A stretch of 64,000 nucleotides of DNA from Streptomyces globosus (GCF_003325375.1 NZ_CP030864.1:434001-498000); one strand, 5' to 3'. Shown: positions 16,138 to 25,077, numbered from the stretch's first letter. The notes: generated by a model from the letters alone, not told the origin. Numbers and translations are program-made.

Positions 16138-18164
16138 GCGCCGGCCTCCGGGGCTTCCCCGGCCCAGCGCGCCCACTGACCGGTCAGCTCCACGGCCTCG
16201 GCGAACGGGGTGCGCGCCGTGAAGCCGAGGACCCGGCGGGCCTTGCCCGCGGCGGCGCGGGCCGTCGAGCGGTACAGCTCCAGCTCCCAGTCCGCCACCG
16301 GCTCACCCGCCGGGACCGCCGAGGGCCCGCCCAGGCCCCGCAGGGCGCGGACCGCGTCGAAGAAGGCGCCCCAGCGCAGCTCCTCGGCGTGGCCGACGAG
16401 GAACCGCTCGCCGGCGGCCGCCGCGCTGTCCACGGCCAGCAGCACGGCCTCGGCCAGGTCGTCGACGTACACGGCGTTGCACACGCCCCCGCCGCCCTCC
16501 GCGGGAAGCTGCGCGAAGTCGGACTCGGCACGCCGCAGTTGGGCGGTGGTCCACTGGCCGCCCCACGGGCCGTGGACGACGCCCGGCTGGATCACCACCG
16601 TCTCCAGCCCGTCGCCGTGCGCCTCCGTGACCAACTGCTCGGCGGCGAGCTTCTGCTGCTCGTACTCGCGGTCGGCCGGGTCGGCGCCCCGGGCGGGGGA
16701 GTCCTCGGTCAGGTCGCCCGAGACGGCGGGGTCGTAGACGTCGATCGTGCTCAGGTGCACCACGCGGCGCACCCCGGCGGCGCGCGCCGCGGCCAGCACG
16801 TTCGCCGTGCCCTCCACGGAGGCGGCCCATCGGCCGGCCTCGTCGCCGGAGCTGCCGAACGCGCAGTGGACCACGGTGTCGCAGCCCTCGAACGCCGCCC
16901 GCAGCGTGCCGGCCTCCAGCAGGTCGGCCTGGCGGAACTCCAGCCGGTCCTGCGGCAGGACCGACAGCCGCGCGGCCCGGCCGAAGCCGCGGACCACCGG
17001 CCGGACCCGGGCCCCGGTGCCGAGGACCAGCCGCTCGACCAGCCTGCCGCCGATGAACCCGCTCGCGCCCGTCACCGCCACCGTGCGGCCGGCGAGCGAC
17101 GGACCCCCGGCGGCCCCGTCGCTGCCGCGGGTGGTCCACGGCTGGGCGGAGGCCGTGCGGGCCGGGCCGCCGTAGCACTCCTGGATCAGCTTCACGACGC
17201 GTACGCCGTCCTCGGCGCCCGAGTGCGCCGGGGCGGCGCCGCGCACGGCGGCGGCGAAGTTGGCCAGCTGCTCCGTGAAGAGCAGCTCCCACTCGTCCTG
17301 GGCCGGGGCGACGGCGTCCACGTCGCCGCGGTGCAGCTCCACCCCGTCCGCGGTGACCAGGGTGCACTCCCCGGCCGGGAAGTCGGTGCCGATGGTGGCG
17401 GTCGCCCGGGTGCCGGTGACCGTGCAGCTGATCCCGAGGTCGCGCAGCCGGCTGAAGTCGCACCGCACGTCGGTCGCGCCGAAGCGCAGGTCGGCGCGGG
17501 CGTCGGTCTCCACCCCGCCGAGGGAGTTGTCCTCGTAGCGGACCACCTCGACGTCGGGGCCGAGCCACCACAGCAGCGTGTCGAAGACGTGCGAGGCGGT
17601 GTCGGTGAGCACGCCGCCGCCGGCGAGCCGCCGGTCGAACATCGACCAGGAGACCGGCTCGTGGGCGTACGGGTGGCCCTCCGACCAGTCGACCCGCACC
17701 ACCTCGCCGAGCTCGCCGCTGTCGATGAGCCGCTTGACCCAGGCGTAGGCGGGGAAGAGCCGCCGCGGATGGGCCATGGCGAGCACCGGCGCGCCCTCGG
17801 CGGCGGCGGTCGCGGCCAGCGCCTCGGCGTCCTCGACCGAGGTGGTCATCGGCTTCTCCAGCAGGACGTGCTTGCCGGCCGCCAGCAGCTCCCGCACGAT
17901 CGGCGCGTGCAGGGTGTGCGGGGCGACGACCACGGCGGCGTCGAACGCGTCGGCAGCCTCCGCCGGATCGGCGGCGAGCACCACCCGGTCGGCGTCGGTG
18001 CCGCCCAGCTCCCGGTAGAGGGCCAGGGCGGCCTCGGCCTGGCGCGGGTCGCGGTCGACGAGCGCGGTCAGCTGGACGTCCCCCTTGAGCGGGGGCAGGG
18101 CGGGCAGGTGGCAGCCGCGGGCGGCGGCGCCGCACCCGACGATCGCGAGGCGTACGGGAGGCAT
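16134..18164 (-). CDS. fused Gfo/Idh/MocA oxidoreductase and SDR epimerase
   Basis: 676 residues with two separate NAD(P) enzymes in one chain. Residues 1-345: a Gfo/Idh/MocA enzyme, with VRLAIVGCGAAARGCHLPAL as the nucleotide fold, LLEKPMTTSVEDAEAL with the E-K-P catalytic Lys, and the C-terminal sheet from VRVDWSEGHPYAHEP. Residues 360-676: an extended SDR, with VAVTGASGFIGGRLVERLV, HLSTIDVYDPA and the Y-E-Q-Q-K catalytic pair. Each half is full length. Gulosamine differs from glucosamine at C3 and C4, so one chain could carry both a C3 oxidoreduction and a C4 epimerisation; inference. ATG 18164 has GGAG 6 bases upstream. Confidence 0.88.
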   Translation of the reverse strand: MPPVRLAIVGCGAAARGCHLPALPPLKGDVQLTALVDRDPRQAEAALALYRELGGTDADRVVLAADPAEAADAFDAAVVVAPHTLHAPIVRELLAAGKHVLLEKPMTTSVEDAEALAATAAAEGAPVLAMAHPRRLFPAYAWVKRLIDSGELGEVVRVDWSEGHPYAHEPVSWSMFDRRLAGGGVLTDTASHVFDTLLWWLGPDVEVVRYEDNSLGGVETDARADLRFGATDVRCDFSRLRDLGISCTVTGTRATATIGTDFPAGECTLVTADGVELHRGDVDAVAPAQDEWELLFTEQLANFAAAVRGAAPAHSGAEDGVRVVKLIQECYGGPARTASAQPWTTRGSDGAAGGPSLAGRTVAVTGASGFIGGRLVERLVLGTGARVRPVVRGFGRAARLSVLPQDRLEFRQADLLEAGTLRAAFEGCDTVVHCAFGSSGDEAGRWAASVEGTANVLAAARAAGVRRVVHLSTIDVYDPAVSGDLTEDSPARGADPADREYEQQKLAAEQLVTEAHGDGLETVVIQPGVVHGPWGGQWTTAQLRRAESDFAQLPAEGGGGVCNAVYVDDLAEAVLLAVDSAAAAGERFLVGHAEELRWGAFFDAVRALRGLGGPSAVPAGEPVADWELELYRSTARAAAGKARRVLGFTARTPFAEAVELTGQWARWAGEAPEAGA

Positions 18165-18232
18165 GTGTGCTCCAGGGGTCGTGTGAGAAAGGGGAGGGGC
18201 GGGGGCGGGGCGGGCATACGGCCGCGCCCCGG

Positions 18233-18982
18233 TCACGGCGCGGGCGGTCCGGCGGGGTGGTGGACCCACACGTTGGGCTCGGCATACGTGCCGTGGCCGT
18301 CCGCGGTGACACGCAGCGGCACCAGGCCGCCGGGCAGCAGGTGGTCCCCGGGGCCGGGCAGCGGATGGCCGAGGAACTCCTCCCAGCGGGCCACGGGCTG
18401 GCGGATCACCAGGGACCGCTCTGCCGTGCCCAGCAGGACGGCGCCGAGTTCGAGGTGGGTGCGCAGCCACGGGTCGAAGCAGCGCCCGTCCGGCCGGACC
18501 CAGGCGGCGTACTCGCCGATCGGGACCAGCGGGTAGCGGTGCTTGCGGGTGGGCCGGACCGGGATGACCACCCCGCGGGGCGCGTCCTGTGCGGCCCGCC
18601 GCCGGACCTCGGCCAGCAGCCTTTCGGCGTGGCCCGCCGCCCGGTGGCCGGGGTGCACGGACACCGACAGCATGCACACGGTGTCCGGACGGTCCGGCGG
18701 GCCGTGGTCGACGGCCTCCACCAGGACCTCGTCGCTGCCGGACGGCAGCGACGAGGTGCTGCCGTCCCAGCGGACCGGCAGCCCGTTGGCCGCCGCGACC
18801 AGGTTGCCGTCGCCGTCCACCAGGCACAGCTGGTGGGCGGGGTAGCGCTCGTACATGCCGTGCCAGCGCCAGTTCCCGGGGGACTCCCAGCCCATGAACG
18901 CGGGCATGTTGGCGGCGATCAGGTCGTCCACCGCGGGCAGCAGCCACGGATCCCGGGACAGGTCGGTGAGGGTCGGGGACAC
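18233..18982 (-). CDS. GNAT-like acyltransferase
   Basis: 249 residues from GTG 18982, 7 bp after the dioxygenase stop. The central part has the GNAT pattern: LCLVDGDGNLVAAANGLPV, then VCMLSVSVHPGHRAAGHAER (a V-x-P-x-x-R-x-x-G-like acyl-CoA loop) and LLAEVRRRAA. The C-terminal 100 residues (RYPLVPIGEYAAWV and onward to YAEPNVWVHH) are conserved-looking but not part of the standard fold. It could acylate an amine of the product or accept an acyl group from the neighbouring carrier domain. It is distinct from sat in sequence and position. The donor and acceptor are not visible. Confidence 0.65.
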   Translation of the reverse strand: MSPTLTDLSRDPWLLPAVDDLIAANMPAFMGWESPGNWRWHGMYERYPAHQLCLVDGDGNLVAAANGLPVRWDGSTSSLPSGSDEVLVEAVDHGPPDRPDTVCMLSVSVHPGHRAAGHAERLLAEVRRRAAQDAPRGVVIPVRPTRKHRYPLVPIGEYAAWVRPDGRCFDPWLRTHLELGAVLLGTAERSLVIRQPVARWEEFLGHPLPGPGDHLLPGGLVPLRVTADGHGTYAEPNVWVHHPAGPPAP

Positions 18983-18989
18983 CGGCGCG

Positions 18990-20024
18990 TCAGCCCAGCA
19001 GCCGGGTCCGGGCCGTGGCCCGCATCTCGCGGGAGCGCCGCAGGTCGGACGTCACGCACACCCGCTTCAGCCAGCGGTCGGTGCCGTCGTAGCGGGCCTG
19101 GAAGGGCAGCCGGCCGTGCACCGCGCGGTGGTTGTCGATGAACAGCACGTCGCCCTGGTCCGCGACGACCTCCCGCATCCCGGCGTCCACCACCTTGAAC
19201 AGCGCCTCGTAGGCCCGGCGCGCCTCCGTGTCGTCCTCCGGCACGGAGGTGAAGTACGGGTCGAGGCGCATGTACGGGTCCACGCGCGAGCCGTAGAGGA
19301 GCGGGCCGAGCGGCCGCTCGTCGATCATCCGCTGGATGGTGGCGAACCGGGCCGCCTCCTCCTCGGACGCGATCGTGTTGTTCTTCGGCAGGTGCGACTC
19401 GTCGGGGGCGATGTAGTAGCGCGGCTCGAAGAGGATGTCGATGTCCTCGGCGGACAGCGACGACAGGTCCAGCTCGCCCACCGTCGTGGGCACGTTGTCG
19501 GGATTGCGCAGCGCGCCGAGGATCAGGTAGTCGCTGCGGTAGGGGTGGAAGGCGTCCTCCGTGTGCCAGGTCAGCAGCTCCTTGCTGCCCATCCCGAGCT
19601 GGTCGTTCTCGTGCTGGCGGATCGGGAAGATGTCGTGCACGAGGTGGCCGTCCTGCTGCGTGGCCCACCCGAAGGGCTCCCCGAGCAGCGCCGAGTACAG
19701 CATGAGCAGCAGCTCCTCGGGGAACTCCGGGCCGGGCCGGCCTCGGCCGCGCCAGTGGTCGGGAGTGGGGCCGATGCGCTGCTGGTCGAAGTCGTGCCCG
19801 CGGATCACGGTGTGGCCGTGCCGGTCGGCCAGCTTGAACTCGCGCAGGAAGTCCTGCACGCCCTCGGGCAGCCGGGCCGCGAGCCGCGGCAGTTCGTGCA
19901 GCAGGACGGGGTCGCCGAAGGACGGGTACGAGGCGGCCAGTTCGAGGCTGAGCTCCGCGATGGCGGAGGCCTCGTCGGCCGTCAGGGTGTAGCCGGGCGT
20001 GGACGGGTCGGTGAGGTTCGACAT
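18990..20024 (-). CDS. Fe(II)/2-oxoglutarate arginine beta-hydroxylase-like dioxygenase (OrfP/VioC type)
   Basis: 344 residues, the clavaminate-synthase-like family size. LLTWHTEDAFHPYRSDYLIL carries the metal-binding H-x-E of this arginine-hydroxylase subgroup, and DVLFIDNHRAVHGRLPFQAR supplies the distal His and the oxoglutarate-binding Arg. VioC and MppO hydroxylate free L-arginine at C3; OrfP of streptothricin pathways dihydroxylates it as the first step to streptolidine. The companion PLP enzyme lies two genes upstream, which supports an OrfP role; dihydroxylation versus single hydroxylation cannot be told from the sequence. ATG at 20024, with CGAGAG upstream. Confidence 0.9.
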   Translation of the reverse strand: MSNLTDPSTPGYTLTADEASAIAELSLELAASYPSFGDPVLLHELPRLAARLPEGVQDFLREFKLADRHGHTVIRGHDFDQQRIGPTPDHWRGRGRPGPEFPEELLLMLYSALLGEPFGWATQQDGHLVHDIFPIRQHENDQLGMGSKELLTWHTEDAFHPYRSDYLILGALRNPDNVPTTVGELDLSSLSAEDIDILFEPRYYIAPDESHLPKNNTIASEEEAARFATIQRMIDERPLGPLLYGSRVDPYMRLDPYFTSVPEDDTEARRAYEALFKVVDAGMREVVADQGDVLFIDNHRAVHGRLPFQARYDGTDRWLKRVCVTSDLRRSREMRATARTRLLG

Positions 20025-20095
20025 GCCAACTCTCGCTGAGTGGTCGGGGATGGTTGCTGCCCGCGTACGGCCGGAGCCGGCACGGCGGGCCCTCG

Positions 20096-20123
20096 GGTGG
20101 TGCGGTGGTGCGGTGGTGCGGTG
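20096..20123. repeat. 8-bp tandem repeat between operon genes
   Basis: Three and a half copies of tggtgcgg in the 112-bp gap between the adenylation-PCP gene and the dioxygenase gene. A simple microsatellite; no hairpin is obvious. Confidence 0.75.
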
Positions 20124-20136
20124 TCGGACGGGGCGG

Positions 20137-22023
20137 TCAGCGCCGGGAGGCCCGGCGCTCGGCGAGCGCTCCGGCGAGCAGCCGGGGCGTCGGCGAGGCG
20201 AAGAGGGCGCTCGCCCGCAGTCCGGCGGCGGCCGGGTCCGACTCGCGCAGCCGCGCCAGCAGGCGCATGGCGAGCAGCGACTGGCCGCCGTGGTCGAAGA
20301 AGTTGTCGTCGGGGCCGAGCGCGGGAGCGCCCAGGACCTCGCGGAAGAGGGCGAGTACGGACTCCAGGGGCTCCAGGGGATCCCGCGAGGTGTCCGCGGC
20401 CCGGTCCGGGACCGGCCCCCCGGCCGGAGGGCCGGCCTGGGCCGCCGCCCAGGCGGACAGCAGGCGCTTGTCCACCTTGCCGTGCGGGTTCTTCGGCAGG
20501 ACCGCCACCCGGTGGAGCACGCGCGGGACCGCCCAGTCCGGCAGCTGCGCCTCCAGCGGCGCCACGAGCGCGTCCCGGTCGCCGCCCGTCAGCCGTACGG
20601 CCTCGCCGGGCAGCGGCGCGGCCGCCGGGTCCGCCGGCACGGTGAAGGCCCACAGGGCGGTTCCGGACGCCGGGTCGGGGAAGACCACCGCCTGGTCCAC
20701 CCCGGGCAGCTCGCACAGGGCGCGCTCCACCCGGGCCGGCTCCAGCCGGTGCCCGCGGATCTTGACCTGGTCGTCGACCCGGCCGAGGAAGACCAGCTGC
20801 CCGTCGGCGTCGATCCGCCCCAGGTCGCCCGTGGCGTACAGCCGGGCGCCGGGCTCGGCGGCGTACGGGTCGGCGACGAAGCGGCGGGCCGTGGCGGCCT
20901 CGTCGTCGAGGAAGCCGCGGGCCAGCAGCGGGCCGCCGATGTGGATCTCCCCGGTCTCGCCGTCCGGCACCGGGCGGCCGCCCTGCCGGATGCTGATCTC
21001 CACGTCCCGCAGGGGCGTGCCCAGCGGCACCTCCTCGGCGTCGGACGGCAGCAGCCCGGTGTAGAAGGTGGAGCTGACGGTGCATTCGGTCAGCCCGTAG
21101 ACATGGGCGAGGGCGGCCGGCTGCCGTGCCTGCCACGCGCGGTAGGGATGCGGGTCCATCCGCTCGCCGCCCACCACCACCGTGCGCAGCCCCGCCGGGG
21201 TGGTCGTGCCGCGTGCGGCGAGCCAGCGGGCGTACTCCAGCCAGTACTGGGTGGACAGCTCGACCACGGTGGTTCGGGTCCGGCCCAGGGCGGCGTGCAG
21301 CTCCTCGGCGTCCAGGGCGCGGGTGTCCTTGCGGCACACCACGGCCGCACCGGCGGCGAACGCCGGGAACACCTCCTCGATCAGCACGTCGAAGCCCAGC
21401 GACGCCACCTGGAGCCAGCGGTCGTGCGGCGTCAGCGCGAGCCGCTCGGCGACCGCCGAGGCGAACCGGCGCAGGGCGTCCCGCTCGACCACCGTGCCCT
21501 TGGGCCGGCCGGTCGACCCGGAGGTGAACAGCACGTACGCCACGTCGGACCCGGCGGCCGCCCGTACCGGCCGCGCCGCGTCCAACGCCGCCGCTGCCGC
21601 TGTGCCGCCGCCGGTGTCCGGACCGGCCGGCGCGTACGCCCCCTCGGGTGCGTGCGCTCCGTCGCCCAGCCACACCGCGGCCGCCGTGCGGTCCACCAGT
21701 GCCGCGCGGGCCGCGGGCGGCAGCCGGTCGTCGAGTACGGTGAACCCCGCCCCGGCCTTGAGCGCCGCCAGCATGCCGAGCACGGTGCGGGCGGGGTCGC
21801 CGAAGGCCAGGCCCACCAGCTTCCCCGGCCCGGCCCCGCGCGCCGCGAGTCCGGCCGCCCAGCCGTCGGTGAGCCGGTCCGCGTCCTGGTAGGACAGCTC
21901 CCGGTGCGGGGTCACGAGCGCGGGCCGGGCGGCGTGGTCGCGCACCGAGCGGTCCCACAGGTCGAGCACGTCGGGTGCGGCCGCGCCGGGTCCGGCCGCA
22001 CCGGGTGCGGCCACGGCGGTCAC
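20137..22023 (-). CDS. NRPS adenylation-PCP didomain
   Basis: 628 residues. An A domain spans about 10-520: A3 YVLFTSGSTGRPKGTVVE, A5 HVYGLTECTVSS, A7 LYATGDLGRID, A8 DDQVKIRGHRLEPARVE, A10 NPHGKVDKRLL. A carrier domain spans about 550-625 with FFDHGGQSLLAMRLL, its Ser being the phosphopantetheine site. It loads one amino acid onto itself; there is no condensation or thioesterase domain. GTG at 22023 overlaps the PLP-enzyme stop by 4 bp. The substrate is unknown. Beta-lysine is not assured, because the two other stand-alone A enzymes look alike and this one differs from them. Confidence 0.9.
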   Translation of the reverse strand: MTAVAAPGAAGPGAAAPDVLDLWDRSVRDHAARPALVTPHRELSYQDADRLTDGWAAGLAARGAGPGKLVGLAFGDPARTVLGMLAALKAGAGFTVLDDRLPPAARAALVDRTAAAVWLGDGAHAPEGAYAPAGPDTGGGTAAAAALDAARPVRAAAGSDVAYVLFTSGSTGRPKGTVVERDALRRFASAVAERLALTPHDRWLQVASLGFDVLIEEVFPAFAAGAAVVCRKDTRALDAEELHAALGRTRTTVVELSTQYWLEYARWLAARGTTTPAGLRTVVVGGERMDPHPYRAWQARQPAALAHVYGLTECTVSSTFYTGLLPSDAEEVPLGTPLRDVEISIRQGGRPVPDGETGEIHIGGPLLARGFLDDEAATARRFVADPYAAEPGARLYATGDLGRIDADGQLVFLGRVDDQVKIRGHRLEPARVERALCELPGVDQAVVFPDPASGTALWAFTVPADPAAAPLPGEAVRLTGGDRDALVAPLEAQLPDWAVPRVLHRVAVLPKNPHGKVDKRLLSAWAAAQAGPPAGGPVPDRAADTSRDPLEPLESVLALFREVLGAPALGPDDNFFDHGGQSLLAMRLLARLRESDPAAAGLRASALFASPTPRLLAGALAERRASRR

Positions 22024-23180
22024 CTGCCGCCCCCGCGGGAGCGCAGGAACTCCGACAGCCCGGCGAGCCCGGCCCGGAAGCCCTCCCGGGGGCCGCCGAA
22101 GCCGAGCCGGGCGCCGTGCGGCGCGCCGAAGGCCGTACCGGGCACGAGCAGGGTGCGGTGGCGGGCGAGCAGTTCCAGGCAGAACCGCTCCACCGCCTCC
22201 GGGCCCGCCGCCGCCCGCTCCAGCTCGCGGAAGACCGGCAGTGCGCACACACCGCCCTCCGGCGGGGTCCAGCGGACCAGGTCCTCGTGCCCGGCCATCC
22301 ACTGCGTCAGGTATGCGAGGTTGCTCCGGGCCTCGGCCGCCCGCGTGCCGATCAGCTCGTCGGCGTGCCGCATGGCCCGCTCCGCGACCAGCTCGACCAG
22401 CGGCGAGAGGAACAGCGTGGTCCGGTCGCGCAGCGGGAAGGTAGCCGTGATCAGCTCCTTCGGCGCTACGGCCCAGCCCACCCGGAGGCCCGGCAGTCCG
22501 AAGGTCTTGGAGAAGGTGCCGTAGGACACCGTGTCGCCGCCGTCGGCCCCCGGGTCGGCGAGCACCTCCCAGCGGTGGGCGATCTCGGCGGTGGCGGCGT
22601 CCCACACCAGCACGGCGCCGGCCTGCGCGGTCTGCTCCCGCAGGGCCTTCAGACCCTGCGGGGACAGCGTGGCGCCGGTCGGGTTGTGCGGGAAGTTGAC
22701 GATCACGGCCGCGGTGCCGGGCGTGACCAGGTCGGCCAGCACGTCGGGGTCGATCTCCCCGTCCTGCACGGCCCGGGCGGGCAGTTCGGCCACCTCGCAG
22801 CCGGCCGCCCGGGGGTAGTGGCCCAGCGAGTGGTAGATGCCCTGCTGGACGACGACCCGGTCTCCCGGGTGCAGCAGGGTGCCCAGCGTCAGCGCGATGG
22901 CCTCGCTGGAGCCGTGGGTGACCAGCACCCGGTCGGCGTCGCCGCCGGCGTAGCGGTCGGCGATGGCCTGGCGGATGCCGGCACCGCCCTGGGAGACGCT
23001 GTCGTCCATGACGATCCGGTCGAGGTCCGCGGCCGGGATCCGGCAGACGTCGCGTATCTCGGCGAAGGTGTACGGGTGGACCCCGCTGGAGCTGATGTCG
23101 TGGATGTCGGGGCCGAGGTGCCTGCGGTACCACTCCTCCAGTACCGGAGGGTCTTCACGCCGCGGACGGAGACTGCTCAT
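22020..23180 (-). CDS. PLP-dependent capreomycidine synthase-like enzyme (VioD/OrfR type)
   Basis: 386 residues, fold type I aminotransferase family. VLVTHGSSEAIALTLGTLLH is the cofactor phosphate cup, VIVNFPHNPTGATLSPQGL the N-P-T-G loop, VLVWDAATAEIAHRWEVL carries the Asp, and VSYGTFSKTFGLPGLRVGWA the Schiff-base Lys. It starts HDISSSGVHPYTFAEIR, as capreomycidine synthases do. VioD cyclises 3-hydroxyarginine to capreomycidine; OrfR performs the analogous cyclisation towards streptolidine. Located 21 bp after the aminomutase gene in the same operon as the dioxygenase. ATG 23180; the ribosome site is weak. Confidence 0.9.
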   Translation of the reverse strand: MSSLRPRREDPPVLEEWYRRHLGPDIHDISSSGVHPYTFAEIRDVCRIPAADLDRIVMDDSVSQGGAGIRQAIADRYAGGDADRVLVTHGSSEAIALTLGTLLHPGDRVVVQQGIYHSLGHYPRAAGCEVAELPARAVQDGEIDPDVLADLVTPGTAAVIVNFPHNPTGATLSPQGLKALREQTAQAGAVLVWDAATAEIAHRWEVLADPGADGGDTVSYGTFSKTFGLPGLRVGWAVAPKELITATFPLRDRTTLFLSPLVELVAERAMRHADELIGTRAAEARSNLAYLTQWMAGHEDLVRWTPPEGGVCALPVFRELERAAAGPEAVERFCLELLARHRTLLVPGTAFGAPHGARLGFGGPREGFRAGLAGLSEFLRSRGGGR

Positions 23181-23201
23181 GGCTGTGCAACTGTCCCTTC
23201 T

Positions 23202-24608
23202 CTACCCCTGACGGGTTTCCCGCCACCACCGCTGCCCGGAGAGCGGGAGCGTGTCGATGGGGTCGTAGTAGTGGTACGAACCGCTGTGGGCGTCCGGATC
23301 CGCCGCCTCCAGCGGGGTGAGATAGCTCTTGCTCCAGTGCGACACCCCGAGGTCGCGGTCGTAGGAGTCGGCCTGGTCCACCCACCGCTTGCCGGCCATC
23401 GGCACGTCGCACACGATGCGCGGGGTGGCGAACCCCGGGAGGTAGCCCATGATCTGGCGCTGGATCGCCTGCGCCCGGTGCAGCGGCACCCGCCAGTGCT
23501 CGGCGTTCGGGATCATGTCGCACATGTAGAAGTAGTACGGAGTGATGCCGGCGTGGTCGGCGAGCGCGAAGCACAGGTCGAGCAGGTCGTGCGCGCTGTC
23601 GTTGACCCCGCGCATCAGCACGCCCTGGTTGCGGACGTCGTGCAGACCGGCGCCCAGCAGCGCCCAGGCCGCCTGCGCCACCCCGGGCGTCACCTGCTGG
23701 GCCGCGTTGGCGTGGGTGTGCAGCGCGATCCGCACGCCGCGCGAGCGCGCCTTGCGGGCGATGCGCTCCACCCCGTCGAGCACGGGGCCGGAGCTCCAGT
23801 GCTGGGGCAGTCCGATCAGGCCCTTGCTGGCGAGGCGGATGTCGCGGATCGAGTCGATGTCCAACAGGCCGTCCACGAAGCGTTCCAGCCGCGGCCAGGG
23901 CAGGTTGGCCAGGTCGCCGCCGGAGACCACCACGTCCCGGATGCCGGGTGAGGAGCGCAGGTGCTCCAGGATCCGCTCGGCCCGGTCGACGGGCTTGAGC
24001 TGGAGCCTGTTCTTGGTGACCTGGGGTGTGGAGTTGCCCACCAGGTCCATCCGGGTGCAGTGCCCGCAGTACTGGGGGCAGGTCGAGAGCAGTTCCGCCA
24101 GCACCTTGGTGGGGTAGCGGTGGGTGAGCCCCTCGACCACCCACATGTCCTGTTCGTGCAGCGAGTCCCTGCTGGCCATCGGGTGCGAGGGCCAGTACGG
24201 GTGCCGGTCGGAGAACACCGGCAGCATGTAGCGGCGCACCGGGTCGTCGTAGAACGCCTTGGTCAGTTCGCCGGGGCGGGCTGCGGCCGCCTCCGGGGCC
24301 ATGGTGTTGAGCATCTGGGGCGGCAGCAGCACCGACATGGTCGCGCGGTGCTTCCGGTCCTGCTCCCAGTCCTCGTAGAACTCCTCGTCGAGCAGGTCGC
24401 CGACGACGGCGCGCATTCCCTTCGCGTCCTTGACGCAGTGGGCGCGCTGCCACTGCGGGTCCGCCCACTGGGCTTCGGTGACATCCCGCCATCCGGGGAA
24501 GCGGCGCCAGTCCGGTTCCACGAGCGGGGTGCTCCGGTACGTGTAGACGCCTTCGATTGCCGCTGTTTCCGTCTGGCTGCGTGCTGTGTCCACCAACCCG
24601 CCACCCAT
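23202..24608 (-). CDS. kamA: lysine 2,3-aminomutase (radical SAM)
   Basis: 468 residues. LLSTCPQYCGHCTRMDLVG near residues 175-190 is the C-x3-C-x2-C cluster motif of radical SAM enzymes, and RDVVVSGGDLANL follows as the SAM-binding GGD-like segment. GFATPRIVCDVPMAGKRWV and the ending with D-P-I-D are usual for lysine or glutamate 2,3-aminomutases, which also use PLP. It makes beta-lysine from L-lysine, the side-chain unit of streptothricin and viomycin. It is the first gene of the nine-gene leftward operon. ATG 24608 is preferred over an upstream extension of 57 residues that is Cys-rich, unlike the family and would run through the operator repeats. Confidence 0.92.
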   Translation of the reverse strand: MGGGLVDTARSQTETAAIEGVYTYRSTPLVEPDWRRFPGWRDVTEAQWADPQWQRAHCVKDAKGMRAVVGDLLDEEFYEDWEQDRKHRATMSVLLPPQMLNTMAPEAAAARPGELTKAFYDDPVRRYMLPVFSDRHPYWPSHPMASRDSLHEQDMWVVEGLTHRYPTKVLAELLSTCPQYCGHCTRMDLVGNSTPQVTKNRLQLKPVDRAERILEHLRSSPGIRDVVVSGGDLANLPWPRLERFVDGLLDIDSIRDIRLASKGLIGLPQHWSSGPVLDGVERIARKARSRGVRIALHTHANAAQQVTPGVAQAAWALLGAGLHDVRNQGVLMRGVNDSAHDLLDLCFALADHAGITPYYFYMCDMIPNAEHWRVPLHRAQAIQRQIMGYLPGFATPRIVCDVPMAGKRWVDQADSYDRDLGVSHWSKSYLTPLEAADPDAHSGSYHYYDPIDTLPLSGQRWWRETRQG

Positions 24609-25077
24609 TCCCGTCGCTTTCGGCCGTATCGCCTGACGGCAACTGATCTTGCAGAGCCCCGGGGTTGTACACGAGGGCCGGTTGTACGGGGCGCAAGGGA
24701 TGTTCGGCCCTGTACAACAGGCCGCCGAAGGCGGATGGTTGTACGGGGCACCGGACAGCGTCGCCTCCATGCGGCGCAACGCCGCGTGCCGGGAAGCGGA
24801 ACCCGCGGGGAACGCGTCCGGACGCCCGGCCCGGCGGGCCGGTTAGGTCAGCCTTATTCGGACGATCCGGCCGTCTGATGGCCGGATTTCTCGGCTGCCG
24901 ATTGATCGATATGTCAGTGGCATGTACCAATGTCCGACAGGTCCCGGTGCGGAGGTCCCCCTGTGTCATGGGGGCCTCGCAACCGGTCGTCACGCCCGTG
25001 CGTCCGCCGGCCATCCGGTTGTACGGCGAGACGAGAACCCGCGCTTCGCTCACACCATCCATCACCAGGGGAGAAGC
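24609..25077. promoter_or_regulatory. bidirectional cluster promoter region
   Basis: 469 bp between the leftward aminomutase operon and the rightward regulator operon. It holds five TTGTAC-type sites (listed separately) and a GTACCAA variant near 24923. G+C falls between 24840 and 24960, where ggttaggtcagccttattcg may include promoter elements. No gene is supported in it. Confidence 0.7.
24665..25024. promoter_or_regulatory. array of TTGTAC operator-like motifs
   Basis: TTGTAC or its complement GTACAA occurs at 24665-24670, 24682-24687, 24712-24717 (inverted), 24739-24744 and 25019-25024. Flanks are also shared: ggttgtacggggc at two sites and ggttgtacggcg at another, giving a consensus near GGTTGTACGGGG. 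Four sites cluster within 80 bp, 57-136 bp before the aminomutase start. A further copy is inside the 3' end of the regulator gene (25770-25775). In DNA this rich in G+C so many copies would not be expected by chance. I infer binding sites for the adjacent XRE-type regulator. Confidence 0.65.

Noticed and set aside
20096..20123. 8-bp repeats as an operator
   Set aside because: They are simple-sequence tggtgcgg repeats within an operon gap with no dyad symmetry.
24609..24779. N-terminal extension of the aminomutase to 24779
   Set aside because: It is Cys- and Pro-rich, unlike the family, and translates the operator repeats; the start at 24608 fits the family length.
24922..25077. Upstream start of the XRE regulator
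   Set aside because: No ribosome site there; AGGGGAGAAGC at 25078 is strong.
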